Below, piece by piece: positions 11,160 to 21,512 of a stretch of 64,000 bases of DNA. The notes beneath the pieces were generated by a model. The model was given only the letters and a program-made list of their open reading frames with translations. It made no database searches and had not been told where the DNA came from. Within the stretch, counting starts at the first letter, position 1, and every line of letters begins with the position of its first letter. Both the position numbers and the translations under genes were made by a program. Source of the DNA: Rhodamnia argentea (Eukaryota > Streptophyta > Magnoliopsida > Myrtales > Myrtaceae); the NCBI RefSeq assembly GCF_020921035.1, contig NC_063150.1, forward strand, positions 6,262,001-6,326,000, given 5' to 3'.

Positions 11160-11460
11160 GGGCAGCTGAGGAATCGGGAATGGGTACTGGGATTGCGGGC
11201 TTGGCCTCGGTGGACCCAGGATCGACCTATGTGGATCCAGGCCCGGAATCGATGGACTCAAACCTGGGCGTCGGGGTCTCGGGCCCAGGCATCAAGGTCT
11301 AGGGCAAGAGTGCAGAGGTCTTGGGCCTCGGTGTCGAGGTCTCAGACCCCGATTTCTGTGGACTCTCAAACTCGAGTGTCAATTAATCGGGCACATGCAC
11401 AAGCATCGGGATCTTGGGTCCTGCCTTGATGGACTCGGGCCCTCTTTAAAGGACCCAACA
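11160..11460. repeat. Degenerate GC-rich minisatellite-like block
   Basis: Variants of 'TCGGGGTCTCGGGCCCAGGC', 'GGTGTCGAGGTCTCAGACCC' and 'GGACTCGGGCCC' follow each other with a loose period of about 20 to 30 bp over roughly 300 bp. The units are too diverged for a fixed consensus. The apparent Trp/Arg/Ser-rich reading frame across it is a by-product. Confidence 0.5.
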
Positions 11461-13120
11461 ACAGGCGTTGGGGTTCTCGTGTCTACTAATTTCAAACATT
11501 TCAAAGAGAAAATCATTTTTCTGAATGCAAACATTTCTATTGGCTAAGAAAAGATTTTATGTCATCATCTCCTTTTTATAAGTGGTACGAACGCCGAAAA
11601 ATTGAACACGCCCTCGTTGGCGTTTCTATCTCCGGTCAATTTTTTTATTCCCTTTTTAGTTAGGTATATAGTTCCATCAACTTTCTTGGAGAATCGGATC
11701 AATCATTTATCGCATGCTTCCTTTTGTTTTTCTTTGCTTCTAACCCTACCGAATTAAACTATCATATATCCAAATCAGTGAGGTCACATTCACAAGAAAT
11801 TACCTTTTTGACATGGGGACAAAGCCTCGGTGCATTTTACAACTTAAGTTAAAGTTACTGTGATTGTGTACAACCCTAATTTCTCTGTGTTGGCAAACCC
11901 TCTCTCTTCCAAACAAGCAAAAAATCTCCCTCAAAAGAAAGAGACTTCACGTGCAGGCTCTCAGCTTCAATTTCTGTGATTTGCTCTGCTTTTATTTTTT
12001 AGGTTTTGACTTTTTGTTTTTTTTTATCTTTCCCGGATCTAATTTGGGAGTCTTTTTTTCGCCTCATTTGGCGTATTCTTTCGCTCGTTGTTGTCGGCTT
12101 TCTTCGCTCGTCGTGGTGAATAAATTTGCTTGCAGTTGAAAACTCTATGAGAACGTCGTCACGCTATTAGGATGCTCGAGACATAGTTCTATAACGTTTG
12201 CGAGACTCGGTGGATGCTCTCATCTCCCGATTTAGGTATAGATCTAAATCTATGAGTTTTTCTCTTTCAATTTAGATATAAATCCGAGAGTTCCTTGAAG
12301 TCATTCGTTCCATGATAGTTAAACATGTGGTTGTTGTCTCTATATGGCGATGCGGTTGAGGACGTTGAATTTTAGGCGTGCACTATAAGCTATACTTTCT
12401 AAAGGAAAAGATCTCAGCGTGTGGCCATCACTATTTTTAATGCTATGATAAACATGGTCTTTCACTGCTTATGGTTGCATACTCCACTCGGTTATTTTTC
12501 TGGGTTTCGTTTTGCTTTTGTAGCTCTTTGGAATTTGCTCGGCTTGGAAGCTTTTCATGTTCCTCTCATGTTTGATCGTGACAAGTGAATGATATTTTCT
12601 TCCGGCCAAAAAAAAAAAAAAGAGAGAGAGAAAAGACATAGAGATAAAGCTTATTCTTTGATACATGATTGGCGGTCGAGTTTGGTATATTAGTGTGCCT
12701 TTGTTTAGCCAAAAAAAAAAAATTGAATGATCTGGAGAACATTTTTTTTAAAAAGAACTCTTATATTGCTTACAAAATTAATAAAAGAAAAATGACATAA
12801 GTTGTCATTGAAAATGGAAAAAAAAATTCATTGACTAATTATTTTAAATGATGCAAGCAATTAATTTTATTTTCTTTCCTAACTTTAGTCGGGTCGCCTT
12901 CACGTTTCTGAACTTTTCTCGGCATCCGGTTATGCTTCATACGACGTAACCTCGGAGCATGGAGCCTGCACAAGGGACAATATTGGGGCAAGTTGCTTTC
13001 AATATTGAAAACAACTCTAATTATTTTCTATCACGTTATATCATATGGTATTTACCAAAATTAATTTCTTGTGGATGAGATTTTCCACGGGGCGGCATGC
13101 AATGTATCTGATTGGGTTTT
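11461..13120. other. Intergenic, nothing recognised
   Basis: The stretch is AT-rich, with T and A homopolymers near 12000, 12607 and 12710. A forward frame at 11864-12139 is Phe/Leu/Ser-rich with no domain. I see no gene. Confidence 0.4.
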
Positions 13121-13129
13121 ACAGGTCAC

Positions 13130-13473
13130 GGGTGGGCTGCCCATGTCGGGTTAACGCAGCTCCAGCCCAAGGAACGTGATGATAAAGATCACGTTCTTCT
13201 CTTCTTTACGTTGGTTTTACTACGACGATCTTAGAATATAGAGAAGAAAGACAGCGAAAGCGGACAGCGTTTTTCCTGCTTCTCTCCCCGAACACGAAAC
13301 CGGTGGACAAACGCTCTCTCGGGGCTGCTTCGAACATTTAATACGTGGAAAGCAAGGTACGTTTCATTATGTGATGTACTATTTTCGATCAATGATTCAA
13401 GAGATTCTGGATATGTTTTTGTGTGTTTTCTCGTGCGTTGTTTTGGAATCCGTTCCAACATTGGTATCAGAGC
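13130..13473 (+). mobile_element. LTR retrotransposon remnant: LTR 3' end plus tRNA-Met primer-binding site
   Basis: The 12-mer TGGTATCAGAGC at 13462-13473 is the standard plant primer-binding site complementary to initiator tRNA-Met. It follows directly after a sequence ending CCAACA (13455-13460), the usual LTR terminus. The preceding 300 bp would be the LTR, but I cannot place its TG start, so the left boundary is a guess. No gag or pol sequence follows, so this is a decayed or miniature element. Confidence 0.6.
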
Positions 13474-13745
13474 GGGACCCCTCCAGTAAATGTGTGGCTC
13501 GGGGATGAACCGGACGGAAATTGGTAGGTCTGCAATGATCCGGTCCAACAAGGATAGAGAGTGACCGTTGGGGGTAGAGGGGCCTGGACAATGAGCTGTT
13601 CTTGGTAGACTTTTAGGATGGCGAGGGAGGTAGGAATAAATCGAACTATATGCACCAAACAGGGAGAAAGTAATTTTGAAATATACATAAAAATTTGAAT
13701 TAACTCATGGATACGCCTTTTGACGTAACGGCAATGCTTACATTT

Positions 13746-13815
13746 GGAACTCCAAAGCTAAGCGTGCTCAGGTGGAGGCACTCCCAAGAAGAACTACATC
13801 CTGGAAGGTGCCCAT
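13746..13815 (+). repeat. 5S rRNA-like segment, possibly from a Cassandra-type TRIM element
   Basis: GGAACTCCAAAGCTAAGCGTGCT closely resembles the 5S rRNA A-box region (AACTCCGCAGTTAAGCGTGCTTG). It is followed after about 30 bp by ACATCCTGGAAGGTGCCC, resembling the 5S GACCTCCTGGGAAGT region at about the right spacing. It is not a full 5S gene. Cassandra retrotransposons carry such a segment in their LTRs and use a tRNA-Met primer site. The primer site lies about 280 bp upstream, and a CCTAAAGCGGATAATATC motif follows at 13858. Confidence 0.45.
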
Positions 13816-13899
13816 TTGTAAGCCAAAAGACAAAATCGTGATACTTGAAATAGGACGGCCTAAAGCGGATAATATCTCAGTGAGTTAAATTCACGATAT

Positions 13900-16510
13900 C
13901 ACAGTAGCATCTTATAATATTACATGTGTATATAGATATTTCGATTATTATTTTTTTTTTTGTGTCGGCGAAGTTTAGTGTTTATCCACCACAAAATAAA
14001 AAAATAAAATAAAGGTGTCCACATCACGTTGCTTTGTCTTATCCATGCAAGTGTATAAACCTTAAAGACTGTCTTCCTCCATTCGATTGAAATGTCAAAG
14101 GCCAGGGCTTGTTCTTCGTATGGAGGTCACATTTGGGGGTCACGTAGGACCCACGTACGTTTGGACTTGTCCAAGATTGGATATTTTCTATTGAGACGGG
14201 CTCGAGATGAGTCCGAGCACGTTGGGCGGAAGCGGTAGCTCAGAAAGCAATTTCGTTTCGTCGATCTGTATTAGCCTGGTAATTCCGTCTCTCTTTTAAT
14301 CGAAATCATCGATGGCGATGACTTGATATATGGATCAGGAATTTTGTTACCATTCGCTATTGGATACTTGGCACGTGCCTTACGAGGCACGCCTATACAC
14401 ATATTTTTCAATCATTTTTTCTGGGGTCCATTAGGGGAAATTTAAGAGAGAGGGGGGGGGTTTACGAAGCCTAATTACAAACGAAATCAGCTTATATTCA
14501 CTCTTGTTATATCGCTCATTTACAATTTAGTCTCGTCAAACGGGTTGGTCGAGTTGAATTTGGGTCGTTCAACCTAAATAGGCCTATTTAACCCGTTTAT
14601 GACATATTTATTACAACGTCAATCTAGTAACCCATATTCCTAAATCACTTTAAAGCTCGTATTCAAACCGAGGTGAGAGTGCGGAGCGAGCGAGCGCGAG
14701 ATCGAGTGAGGACGAAAAAACATGAAGAGAATTTTATAGAAGTGGATTGAGTCTAAGTAAGTTATAAACCCATTTATAGCCTATTTAACACTCGTATCAT
14801 ATTTAAACCGATTTAGGGAATATAAGTGATACATATAACAACTTAGCACATTATATATGGATGAAGAAATGGATTTATGATCTATTTTGACAGGTCTAGT
14901 ATAAATTCCGCACAAGCTCCACTTTAAAGGGGAAAAAAAACCATTGACGAGAGATTCTAAGATTAGATTCTACTTAAACTTAATTATTTTTACTTTTTGC
15001 TTGGGACATATCTTGTCTAATCGGGCGATGACATAAGAAAGGGGTTCAGTCTATTCGCATTTTAATGTTTTTGTGGCCAATGACGAAGCAATTCTGTTTG
15101 GACAGGCCCAGGCCCAAGCCAGATCCAGCACATGGGCGAGCTTCGAGGCTTTCACTGAGGTCCGGTCCGAGACGAGTGAATCGTTGACCTTTTCTTCGGC
15201 CAACGCGAATCGTTGACCTTGAGAAATGGTTGGGCATTTAAAAATCTAACATGGCCACAAAATAAGTTTACAACCTACTTAGACTCAACTCAATTCTATG
15301 ACTCTTTCTTCATTCTCTCTCGCCCTCACTCAATATCGCGCTCACTTACTCCGTACTCTCACATCATTTTGGGAATAATTTTTCCTAGATTCGACGAAAT
15401 ATATAAGTGTTATAGGAATATGAGTCGGGTTGGGTATAAGCTACTAGAATTGCATTGTAATAAATATACAAGTGTTATAGGAACATGTGTCAGGTCGGGT
15501 ACAAGTCACTAGAATTGCATTGCAATAAAATGTATCGTAAACAGGTTAAATCGGTTTATTTGGTTCGGATCATTTATGATCCAATCCAAACTCCACATGA
15601 TCCATCCGTTTGACGGGTCTGTACAAAGAAACTCTAAAGGACGTGAAAGGAGATGATAAGGAAAGATATGAAGCATTTTAGAGTTTACGGATGATCCGAC
15701 AAAGAATTGAGCGAGATGCGGTAACGAGATTCTTGCAACTAATCAAGCCCTACATAGAGAGATAAGCTATGATTTGATGCAGTTGTTGTTGCACCAACTT
15801 TAGTTAAGGCTAATTGCAATTATCTTGAGATCCCCCCCTCCAAAAAAAATGAAAAAGAAAAATAAAAAAGACACGTGGAAGACCATGAACTATCTAACTT
15901 CCAGCGGTTAGGCTGCCTAAATAATGCGCAAGGATATTAAAAAATTACACGTGTAAATATTAACTGGGCAATAAGCATAAAGCTTCATTATCAATTTAAC
16001 ACATCTTTAGCGGGTGGCATAAGCCCATCCTCTAACCACCAGACCTTCACGCTTCAACGCCTTGAGATGACCCCAAACCGGTTCGCATATCAACATATGC
16101 TGGTCTGATTTTGCAATTATGTCATGATTTAGAAAAATAATTTCAACAAACTAATCGCTCATAAAAATAAATAAATGAAAAATATTTTTTATCGTAAAAA
16201 AAATATTTAGACAAAAATTGTTATCAATATTTTTCCTTAACTAATCATTTCAAGCTATCCAACCGATCATTTGTTGAAATAATATATTTTAAATAATTTA
16301 TTTTTTCTAAAACAAACGGAGCATACGTATTAAAATAATATTGGGTTGATTCCTTTTTTTTTTTTTTAATGTGTTTGGTGGGTTCAAGAGATCAATAACT
16401 TAACCTAGTTAATGTAATGTGTTGGCGTCTAGGCAAGCACCCCGGCACATTACATCAGTGTTAGAACAATGGACGTGGACACCACTCCATTGACCATTTC
16501 CCCGAAATTT
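13900..16510. other. Intergenic, no gene supported
   Basis: The stretch is AT-rich. It holds a 65-bp direct repeat at 15406-15535 (listed separately) and homopolymer tracts near 13950, 15840 and 16360. The open frames are short and without domains. The final 100 bp is the promoter of the gene at 16637. Confidence 0.4.
15406..15535 (+). repeat. 65-bp tandem duplication
   Basis: Two adjacent copies start with AGTGTTATAGGAA (15406 and 15471). Both continue through a GGGT-TATAAG/ACAAG segment to ACTAGAATTGCATTGYAATAAA. They differ by about ten substitutions, so the duplication is old. No function is evident. Confidence 0.75.
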
Positions 16511-16512
16511 GG

Positions 16513-16519
16513 ATAAATA
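16513..16519 (+). promoter_or_regulatory. Probable TATA box
   Basis: ATAAATA lies 124 bp upstream of the ATG at 16637. Transcription would start near 16545. This also places the ATG at 16525 upstream of, or at, the likely start of the RNA. Confidence 0.45.
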
Positions 16520-16636
16520 CACAGATGCTCTTGCTCTGTTCTGTTCCTTCTCTTGCGATCCAATTCAATTCAATTCATCGCTTTTTATTTGTCCTAAGTC
16601 TCTCATTCTTTGGTCCACCGTCATCAACCCAAGACG

Positions 16637-17503
16637 ATGGCGTGGCTGACCACGCATTCTCCACGGCCGCACCAGCCCAAGTTGCTGAATTCTTCGATCT
16701 TGAAGCAGAGCTTTCATGTCCTCACCGTCACTCTGCTCAGCCTCTCGCTTCCTCTCTCGTTCCTTCTGCTGGCGAGGCTCTCGCGTGTCAGCTTTTACTC
16801 ATCGGTCTTCGCCGACTCGATCCCGCATATCCTCCCTTTCCCTCTGCCCTTCTTGTTCTATACCGATCCATCCCTGCTTCATGCGCTCGTGGCAATTTTC
16901 ACAGTTTGCACCCTCTTGCACGGCCTGACTGGGAAGATCACCCCGCTGACCGAGCCGCCACCGGGGGCGGCATTGCGCCAGGCTCGCCTGCCCATGGCCT
17001 GGGCTGCCCTTTGCATGCTGCAGTTCTGCGTCTGCCTTGGCATCGAGGGGAGCATTGCCGCCGGGGTCGACGGGTCACCACTGCGCCTTGGCAGCGCAGA
17101 GAGGAGCCTGCTGAGCAAGACAATATTCTTCCTCGGGCTCCATGAGACCACGGTCTACTGGTCGAGGGCGGTGGTGAGGCCGGTGGTGGACGACACAGTG
17201 TTCGGCGGAGCACGGGCGGAGGGGCCGCTCGGGAGGGCGGCAGTGGCAATGGGGTTCGGCGGGCTGTGGTGGTGGAGGCTGAGGGGGGAGGTGGAGGCGA
17301 TGGTGGTGGTGGCGGAGGTCAAGAAGGAGCTGATGATGGGCATCGGGGCTTCTGATTTTGTGGGGTGGTGGTTGTATTACCTGACGGTGACAATAGGGAT
17401 GATCAGGATTGTGAAGGGCCTCATGTGGGTTGGGATTGTTCTGTTCTGTAGACAAGTGAAAGAGGACTTGGGTGAGCCCTGTTTGGATGAGGAAATAGTC
17501 TGA
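16637..17503 (+). CDS. Multi-pass membrane protein of unknown function, plant type
   Basis: A single exon encoding 288 residues, with no intron signals needed. The start is the ATG at 16637 (MAWLTTHS); the open frame extends further upstream only through a TTG codon. Hydrophobic stretches at about residues 26-48, 60-76, 80-97, 118-138 and 235-270 predict four to six membrane segments. The loop after the fourth has a conserved-looking motif, HETTVYWSRAVVRPVVDDTVFG (about residues 169-190). A Gly/Val-rich region follows, then an acidic C-terminal tail (EEIV). The 5' half is unusually rich in Leu, Ser and Pro. I recognise it as a plant-specific unknown rather than a transporter of a named class. 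A second, overlapping frame at 16525-17145 is an artefact of its GC content. Confidence 0.8.
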   Translation: MAWLTTHSPRPHQPKLLNSSILKQSFHVLTVTLLSLSLPLSFLLLARLSRVSFYSSVFADSIPHILPFPLPFLFYTDPSLLHALVAIFTVCTLLHGLTGKITPLTEPPPGAALRQARLPMAWAALCMLQFCVCLGIEGSIAAGVDGSPLRLGSAERSLLSKTIFFLGLHETTVYWSRAVVRPVVDDTVFGGARAEGPLGRAAVAMGFGGLWWWRLRGEVEAMVVVAEVKKELMMGIGASDFVGWWLYYLTVTIGMIRIVKGLMWVGIVLFCRQVKEDLGEPCLDEEIV

Positions 17504-19423
17504 AAAGGTGGGTGCAAAGCTTTCCACCCCATTCGATTTGTAATTCGTTTTAATTCCACGAGAGATATTGAATTCTTTCTTTGTCCATTTCTGGGTCAAT
17601 GCCTGATGTTTTTCTTTGTACCATGTCTATTGATTGGCAATTGCTTCTGCATTGACTCTCTTTGGAGAATCATGATAAGAGGAACCTGTCAAGAATTTGT
17701 ATTGGCATTGAATCATTGATCATGGTGTTGAAGACTGGAAATGATTAGATTCCACTTCCAGGAAGGCAGGTAATAGTTGGATTTGGAGATAATTAGTTCA
17801 ACTTAGGTCCAGATTATATAAAACAGATGATGTGTAGCAATTATGCTTGCAATCATCACAGGAATTGGTAAGGCCAATTTGGGGAAAAAAGGCATGACAA
17901 TGATATGTTCGACAAAACTAATCACCAAATAGAAATGCCTTAAAATAAGGCTACGTTTAGTTCAGTTTTTCCAAGAGGCTTTAGGCCTTTAAAGCCTCTT
18001 GGGGAAAAGTTGAGGTATTTGAAATTCTTTTTAGGACCCCTGCTAACCTTGCCAAAGATTAAAGCCCAAGATAGGTTGGGCTTTGAGCATTTTCGGAATG
18101 CCAATTTGAGGGATTCAATAATTTTTCCTTCTAAAATTACCCTCACTATTTTTTTTCATTTTTTTTTTGTTTTTGCCCTTGCAACTAATGTTCATCTTTT
18201 TCACATAGATAGCTCCGTTGAGGGTTGCATGAGGCTAGCCGACTAGCTCAGCAAGGCCAATCTAGCTACCGACAAGCCAGTCTAGCATCGGCTAGCCTCG
18301 CCTGAGGTCGCATCGCTTAGGGTCGCGCCACCTAGGCAACCTCAGGGGAGGTTGTCAGAGTTAGATTTGACTCACCAACAACCAAATTTATCCTCGTCAG
18401 CCATTAAGTCCTTCGCCAGCTTTGAGTTCTTTTTTTATTTAAAAAAAAATGGTTTACAAAGTGCAAATTTTTCAAAACACCATTTGAATCAAAGTCGTTT
18501 CCTAATGCACTGTTAAATTACATTTTACCAAGTATTGATTGCACTTCGAAAAACACCTTTAACCTAATGCATTTTCCCAAAAAATTTCTCCAAAAGCAAG
18601 CCAAAGGCATTGTAAGGCTCCATTGTTGGGTGAAACTGATTTTTGATAATTAATTCTTCAGACTTTCACCCATTTGGTTCACAAAAAATTCATGCATAAA
18701 ATTCAAAAAATAAATTCCTAAATCTAAAGAACTGACAACAATTTTCGAAATTGCTCACCTTGAATTTTTTTTTATTGTTTTAATATTTCATTTTATACTT
18801 TTTTATGTTGTTTATTTTTTTATGTCTTTATATATCAATCATCCGTTTTCTGGCATAAGGACGGGATGAATGCCCTAACTGTGCCCACTATAATACTGAA
18901 ACTTTTTAAATAATCATTTAAATACCACAACTTTTAAAGAGCGATAATTTAAGTTACTAAAAATTCAAGTGAATCAAGAAGTCACTTCAATGCGCCATTT
19001 ATTAAAAAAATTGGCACCAAAAATAATAATTCATGAAATTGTGGCACTAAAATCACGTCCTTAAAGCTTCTGCACGAGACATTTAAAATTGCATCAGGCG
19101 TAATTATGTGCCGAACAACATCGTTAAATGCATCGAAGTTTCATAAATAGAAGAAACTTGAGTTTGTTTGTACGTTTTTTCTTGCATCGATCGCCATAGC
19201 TGATCGATCGAAGAGAAGTAGTCCATTTCCACGAGTCTCCAAACTCTAGTATTCAATCTCAAGACGGATCAAGTTCAGAGAAGATATAAGTAAGAATTTA
19301 CGAGATGAAACCAAAAAAAACAAAATTTCATATACTTTCCTTTATTTATTTATTTTTTTTGACTGAGTCATCTTCTTTGTTCAATTCCACAAAACTTTGG
19401 CTTCCACTCTTCTGTCGTATGTC
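17504..19423. other. Intergenic with dispersed transposon-derived repeats
   Basis: 17944-18100 matches, inverted, the repeat at 4090-4225. 18180-18620 contains GCCAGTCTAGC/GGCTAGCC motifs, then CAAAGTGCAAATTTTTC and AAAACACCTTTAACCTAATGC. The latter are the inverse of the TTTGGT-type family at 2838-3500. The remainder (18640-19420) is AT-rich with nothing recognised. Confidence 0.4.
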
Positions 19424-19720
19424 GGTCGGCTGAGCTTCTTAGGCGAGATTTTCCAACTTATTTTCCCGGAAAATAATATCATATGTGGGACGGCTACGTC
19501 TTTGGATCGTTTCCCTTGTTCCTGCGTCGACGTTTTCTCCAAATTCAAAACGTAGTTTTCTCAGAAGAGTTAAATATAATCCGTCCGAGTAGATTTCATG
19601 AAGCCGTCTTCCCAATGTGGGTGTCTACTTGTGAAGCTGTAGTTATCCGACACTGGACAAATCACTGCCGAAGTGTTTCCTGTTACCGTACGTAAGTGAA
19701 TACTCCGACCGGTAATGAAC

Positions 19721-19780
19721 ATGGAGATCCCTGCCCTGAGATACGTCATGGATAACTCAATCCTCTGGTTTCTGGACTGA
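19721..19780 (+). promoter_or_regulatory. Short upstream ORF of the GRAS gene
   Basis: ATG to TGA encodes 19 residues (MEIPALRYVMDNSILWFLD), ending 28 bp before the GRAS start codon. In the duplicated copy the same ORF starts at 22646 with only two earlier amino-acid differences, but its stop is lost (GAC TGA became CAT CGA), so there it would overlap the main start. If the transcript starts upstream of 19721, the uORF could lower translation of the GRAS protein. I do not see the transcription start, so this is inference. Confidence 0.4.
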
Positions 19781-19808
19781 GTTTCCCGACAAGGTTCTCG
19801 CTTAAGTG

Positions 19809-21512
19809 ATGGCGAATGTCTCGTTCTCCTTCCGGTCGTTCGGTTTCGACCAAGGCTGTGTTCCTGAGGATCGTGATAAAGAGGAGAGAGTGGCCAAAGG
19901 CGTGCAAGAGCATCGAGGTGAAGATGTTGCCGTGCTCAATCCTTTCTTCTCCGGGTTTGGAAGCCAGCAAGAGAATTTGAGCAACCAAGGAGTCCGTTTG
20001 CCCGACCAATCTCAGCTTGGGTCGAAGTCTATGATCCTTGATCAGTTCAATCTGAATGTTTCCTATCCAGCAACATCAGGATCTGAGGAGAGTCCGGAAT
20101 TCGGGAACAAGCAAAAAACGATGATGCCTCCCTCTTCCAAGGCGACTCTGGAGCTCCTCAGCAACTATTGGACGGTAGTCAAGAAGTCGAAGAGAGACGA
20201 TCCGGTGGAGATGAATCGCGAGGTTTCGGTAAGCCAGCCGAAACTGTCGGCGGAAGAGATAATGAAAGTGGCTGGAACTCGGTACATCCAGTTTCAACAT
20301 CAAAGGGACAATCATTTCTCCATGCTCACGCACCCTTTTGGTCCTGCTTTCTCGGGCCTCTCCGAGGATGACTTGAAAGAGGTTGAACTCGCTCAGTTGC
20401 TTCTAGCGGCGGCCGAGAAAGTAGGTGATCAACAATTTGACCGCGCCAGCAGATTGCTTTCGTACTGTGAACTGTTGGCGTCCAAGAGAGCGAGCCCGGC
20501 ACAGAGAATCGTCCTGTACTTCGTGGAGGCTCTCCAAGACAGGATCGATAAAGAAACTGGACGGATGATCAGTGCGAAGGGATGCGAACGAAAGGCAGGA
20601 AAGGATGATATGAGTCAAGGCTTGAGCACAAGCCTTATAAGTCTTAAGTGCCACGCGCAACTTCCCTTCAATCAAGTCACTCAATTCACTGCGCTACAAG
20701 TAATCCTCGAGCAAACCCTGTCCGCAACCCGGATCCATTTGATAGATCTCCAAATAAGAAGCGGGATCCAGTGGATAGTCTTGATGCAAGCTCTTGCTGA
20801 ACGGAAAGGAGAACCGGTTGAGCTTCTCAAGATAACCGCGGTCGGGTCGGCAGGCAGAGCGAAGATGGAAGAGGCAGGCAAGAGATTAGCAAGCGTCGCG
20901 GAATCAATGAACATTCCCTTTTCGTTCCAATTACTCTTTCTGCCAAACTTGGAAGACATTAGGGAAGAGCAATTTAACCTAGAGGACGGCGAAGCCATAG
21001 CAGTCTACGCACCAATGGTGCTGAGGACTATGATCTCGAGACCAACTTCCCTCGAGAAAATGATCAGTGTCGTCAGGAATCTCAACCCGTCCGTGATGGT
21101 GATGACTGAAGTGGAGGCGAACCACAACTCTCCTTCCTTCGTGACCCGTTTCATCGAAGCCTTGTTCTTCTACAGTGCGTACTTCGACTGCCTCGAGGCG
21201 TGCATGACTCAGGAGACTGAGTACAAGACCATCGTGGAGGAAATTTTCAGCATCGGGATCAGGAACATAGTCTCGACGGAGGGCCACGAGAGGGTCACAA
21301 GGAATGTGAAAATCGAGGTGTGGAGGGCATTCTTCGCGAGGTACCGGATGGTCGAGCTCGAGCTCAGCGAGGCCTCGCTCTACCAGGCCACCCTGGTCAC
21401 GAAGCAGTTCGCTTGTGAGAGGTTTTGCACGCTCAACCGAGACGGCAATTGCCTGCTGGTTGGCTGGAAAGGGACCCCGATTCTCTCTCTCTCGGCTTGG
21501 AAGTTTTGGTGA
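19809..21512 (+). CDS. GRAS-domain transcriptional regulator (RGL/DELLA-like, without a DELLA motif)
   Basis: A single exon of 567 residues. The start is ATG 19809; the GTG just before it is not a plant start. The N-terminal 180 residues are variable and lack the DELLA and TVHYNP motifs, so gibberellin-triggered degradation through those motifs is not expected. The GRAS domain follows in the standard order. A leucine-rich region begins VELAQLLLAAAEKVGDQQFDRASRLL. The VHIID-type motif reads IHLIDLQIRSGIQW. A second leucine-rich stretch is followed by a PFYRE-type region (VYAPMVLRTMISRP) and a SAW region (WRAFFARYRMVELELSEASLYQA ending SLSAWKFW). GRAS proteins act in the nucleus as co-regulators in hormone and developmental signalling. 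It is the intact member of a tandem pair; the neighbour at 22734-25299 is dead. Confidence 0.88.
   Translation: MANVSFSFRSFGFDQGCVPEDRDKEERVAKGVQEHRGEDVAVLNPFFSGFGSQQENLSNQGVRLPDQSQLGSKSMILDQFNLNVSYPATSGSEESPEFGNKQKTMMPPSSKATLELLSNYWTVVKKSKRDDPVEMNREVSVSQPKLSAEEIMKVAGTRYIQFQHQRDNHFSMLTHPFGPAFSGLSEDDLKEVELAQLLLAAAEKVGDQQFDRASRLLSYCELLASKRASPAQRIVLYFVEALQDRIDKETGRMISAKGCERKAGKDDMSQGLSTSLISLKCHAQLPFNQVTQFTALQVILEQTLSATRIHLIDLQIRSGIQWIVLMQALAERKGEPVELLKITAVGSAGRAKMEEAGKRLASVAESMNIPFSFQLLFLPNLEDIREEQFNLEDGEAIAVYAPMVLRTMISRPTSLEKMISVVRNLNPSVMVMTEVEANHNSPSFVTRFIEALFFYSAYFDCLEACMTQETEYKTIVEEIFSIGIRNIVSTEGHERVTRNVKIEVWRAFFARYRMVELELSEASLYQATLVTKQFACERFCTLNRDGNCLLVGWKGTPILSLSAWKFW

Noticed and set aside
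16525-17145. 206-codon forward frame overlapping the membrane-protein gene
   Set aside because: It is in another frame of a GC-rich gene, begins at or before the probable transcription start, and reads as Ser/Pro/Arg-rich without domains. The 16637 frame has consistent membrane segments.
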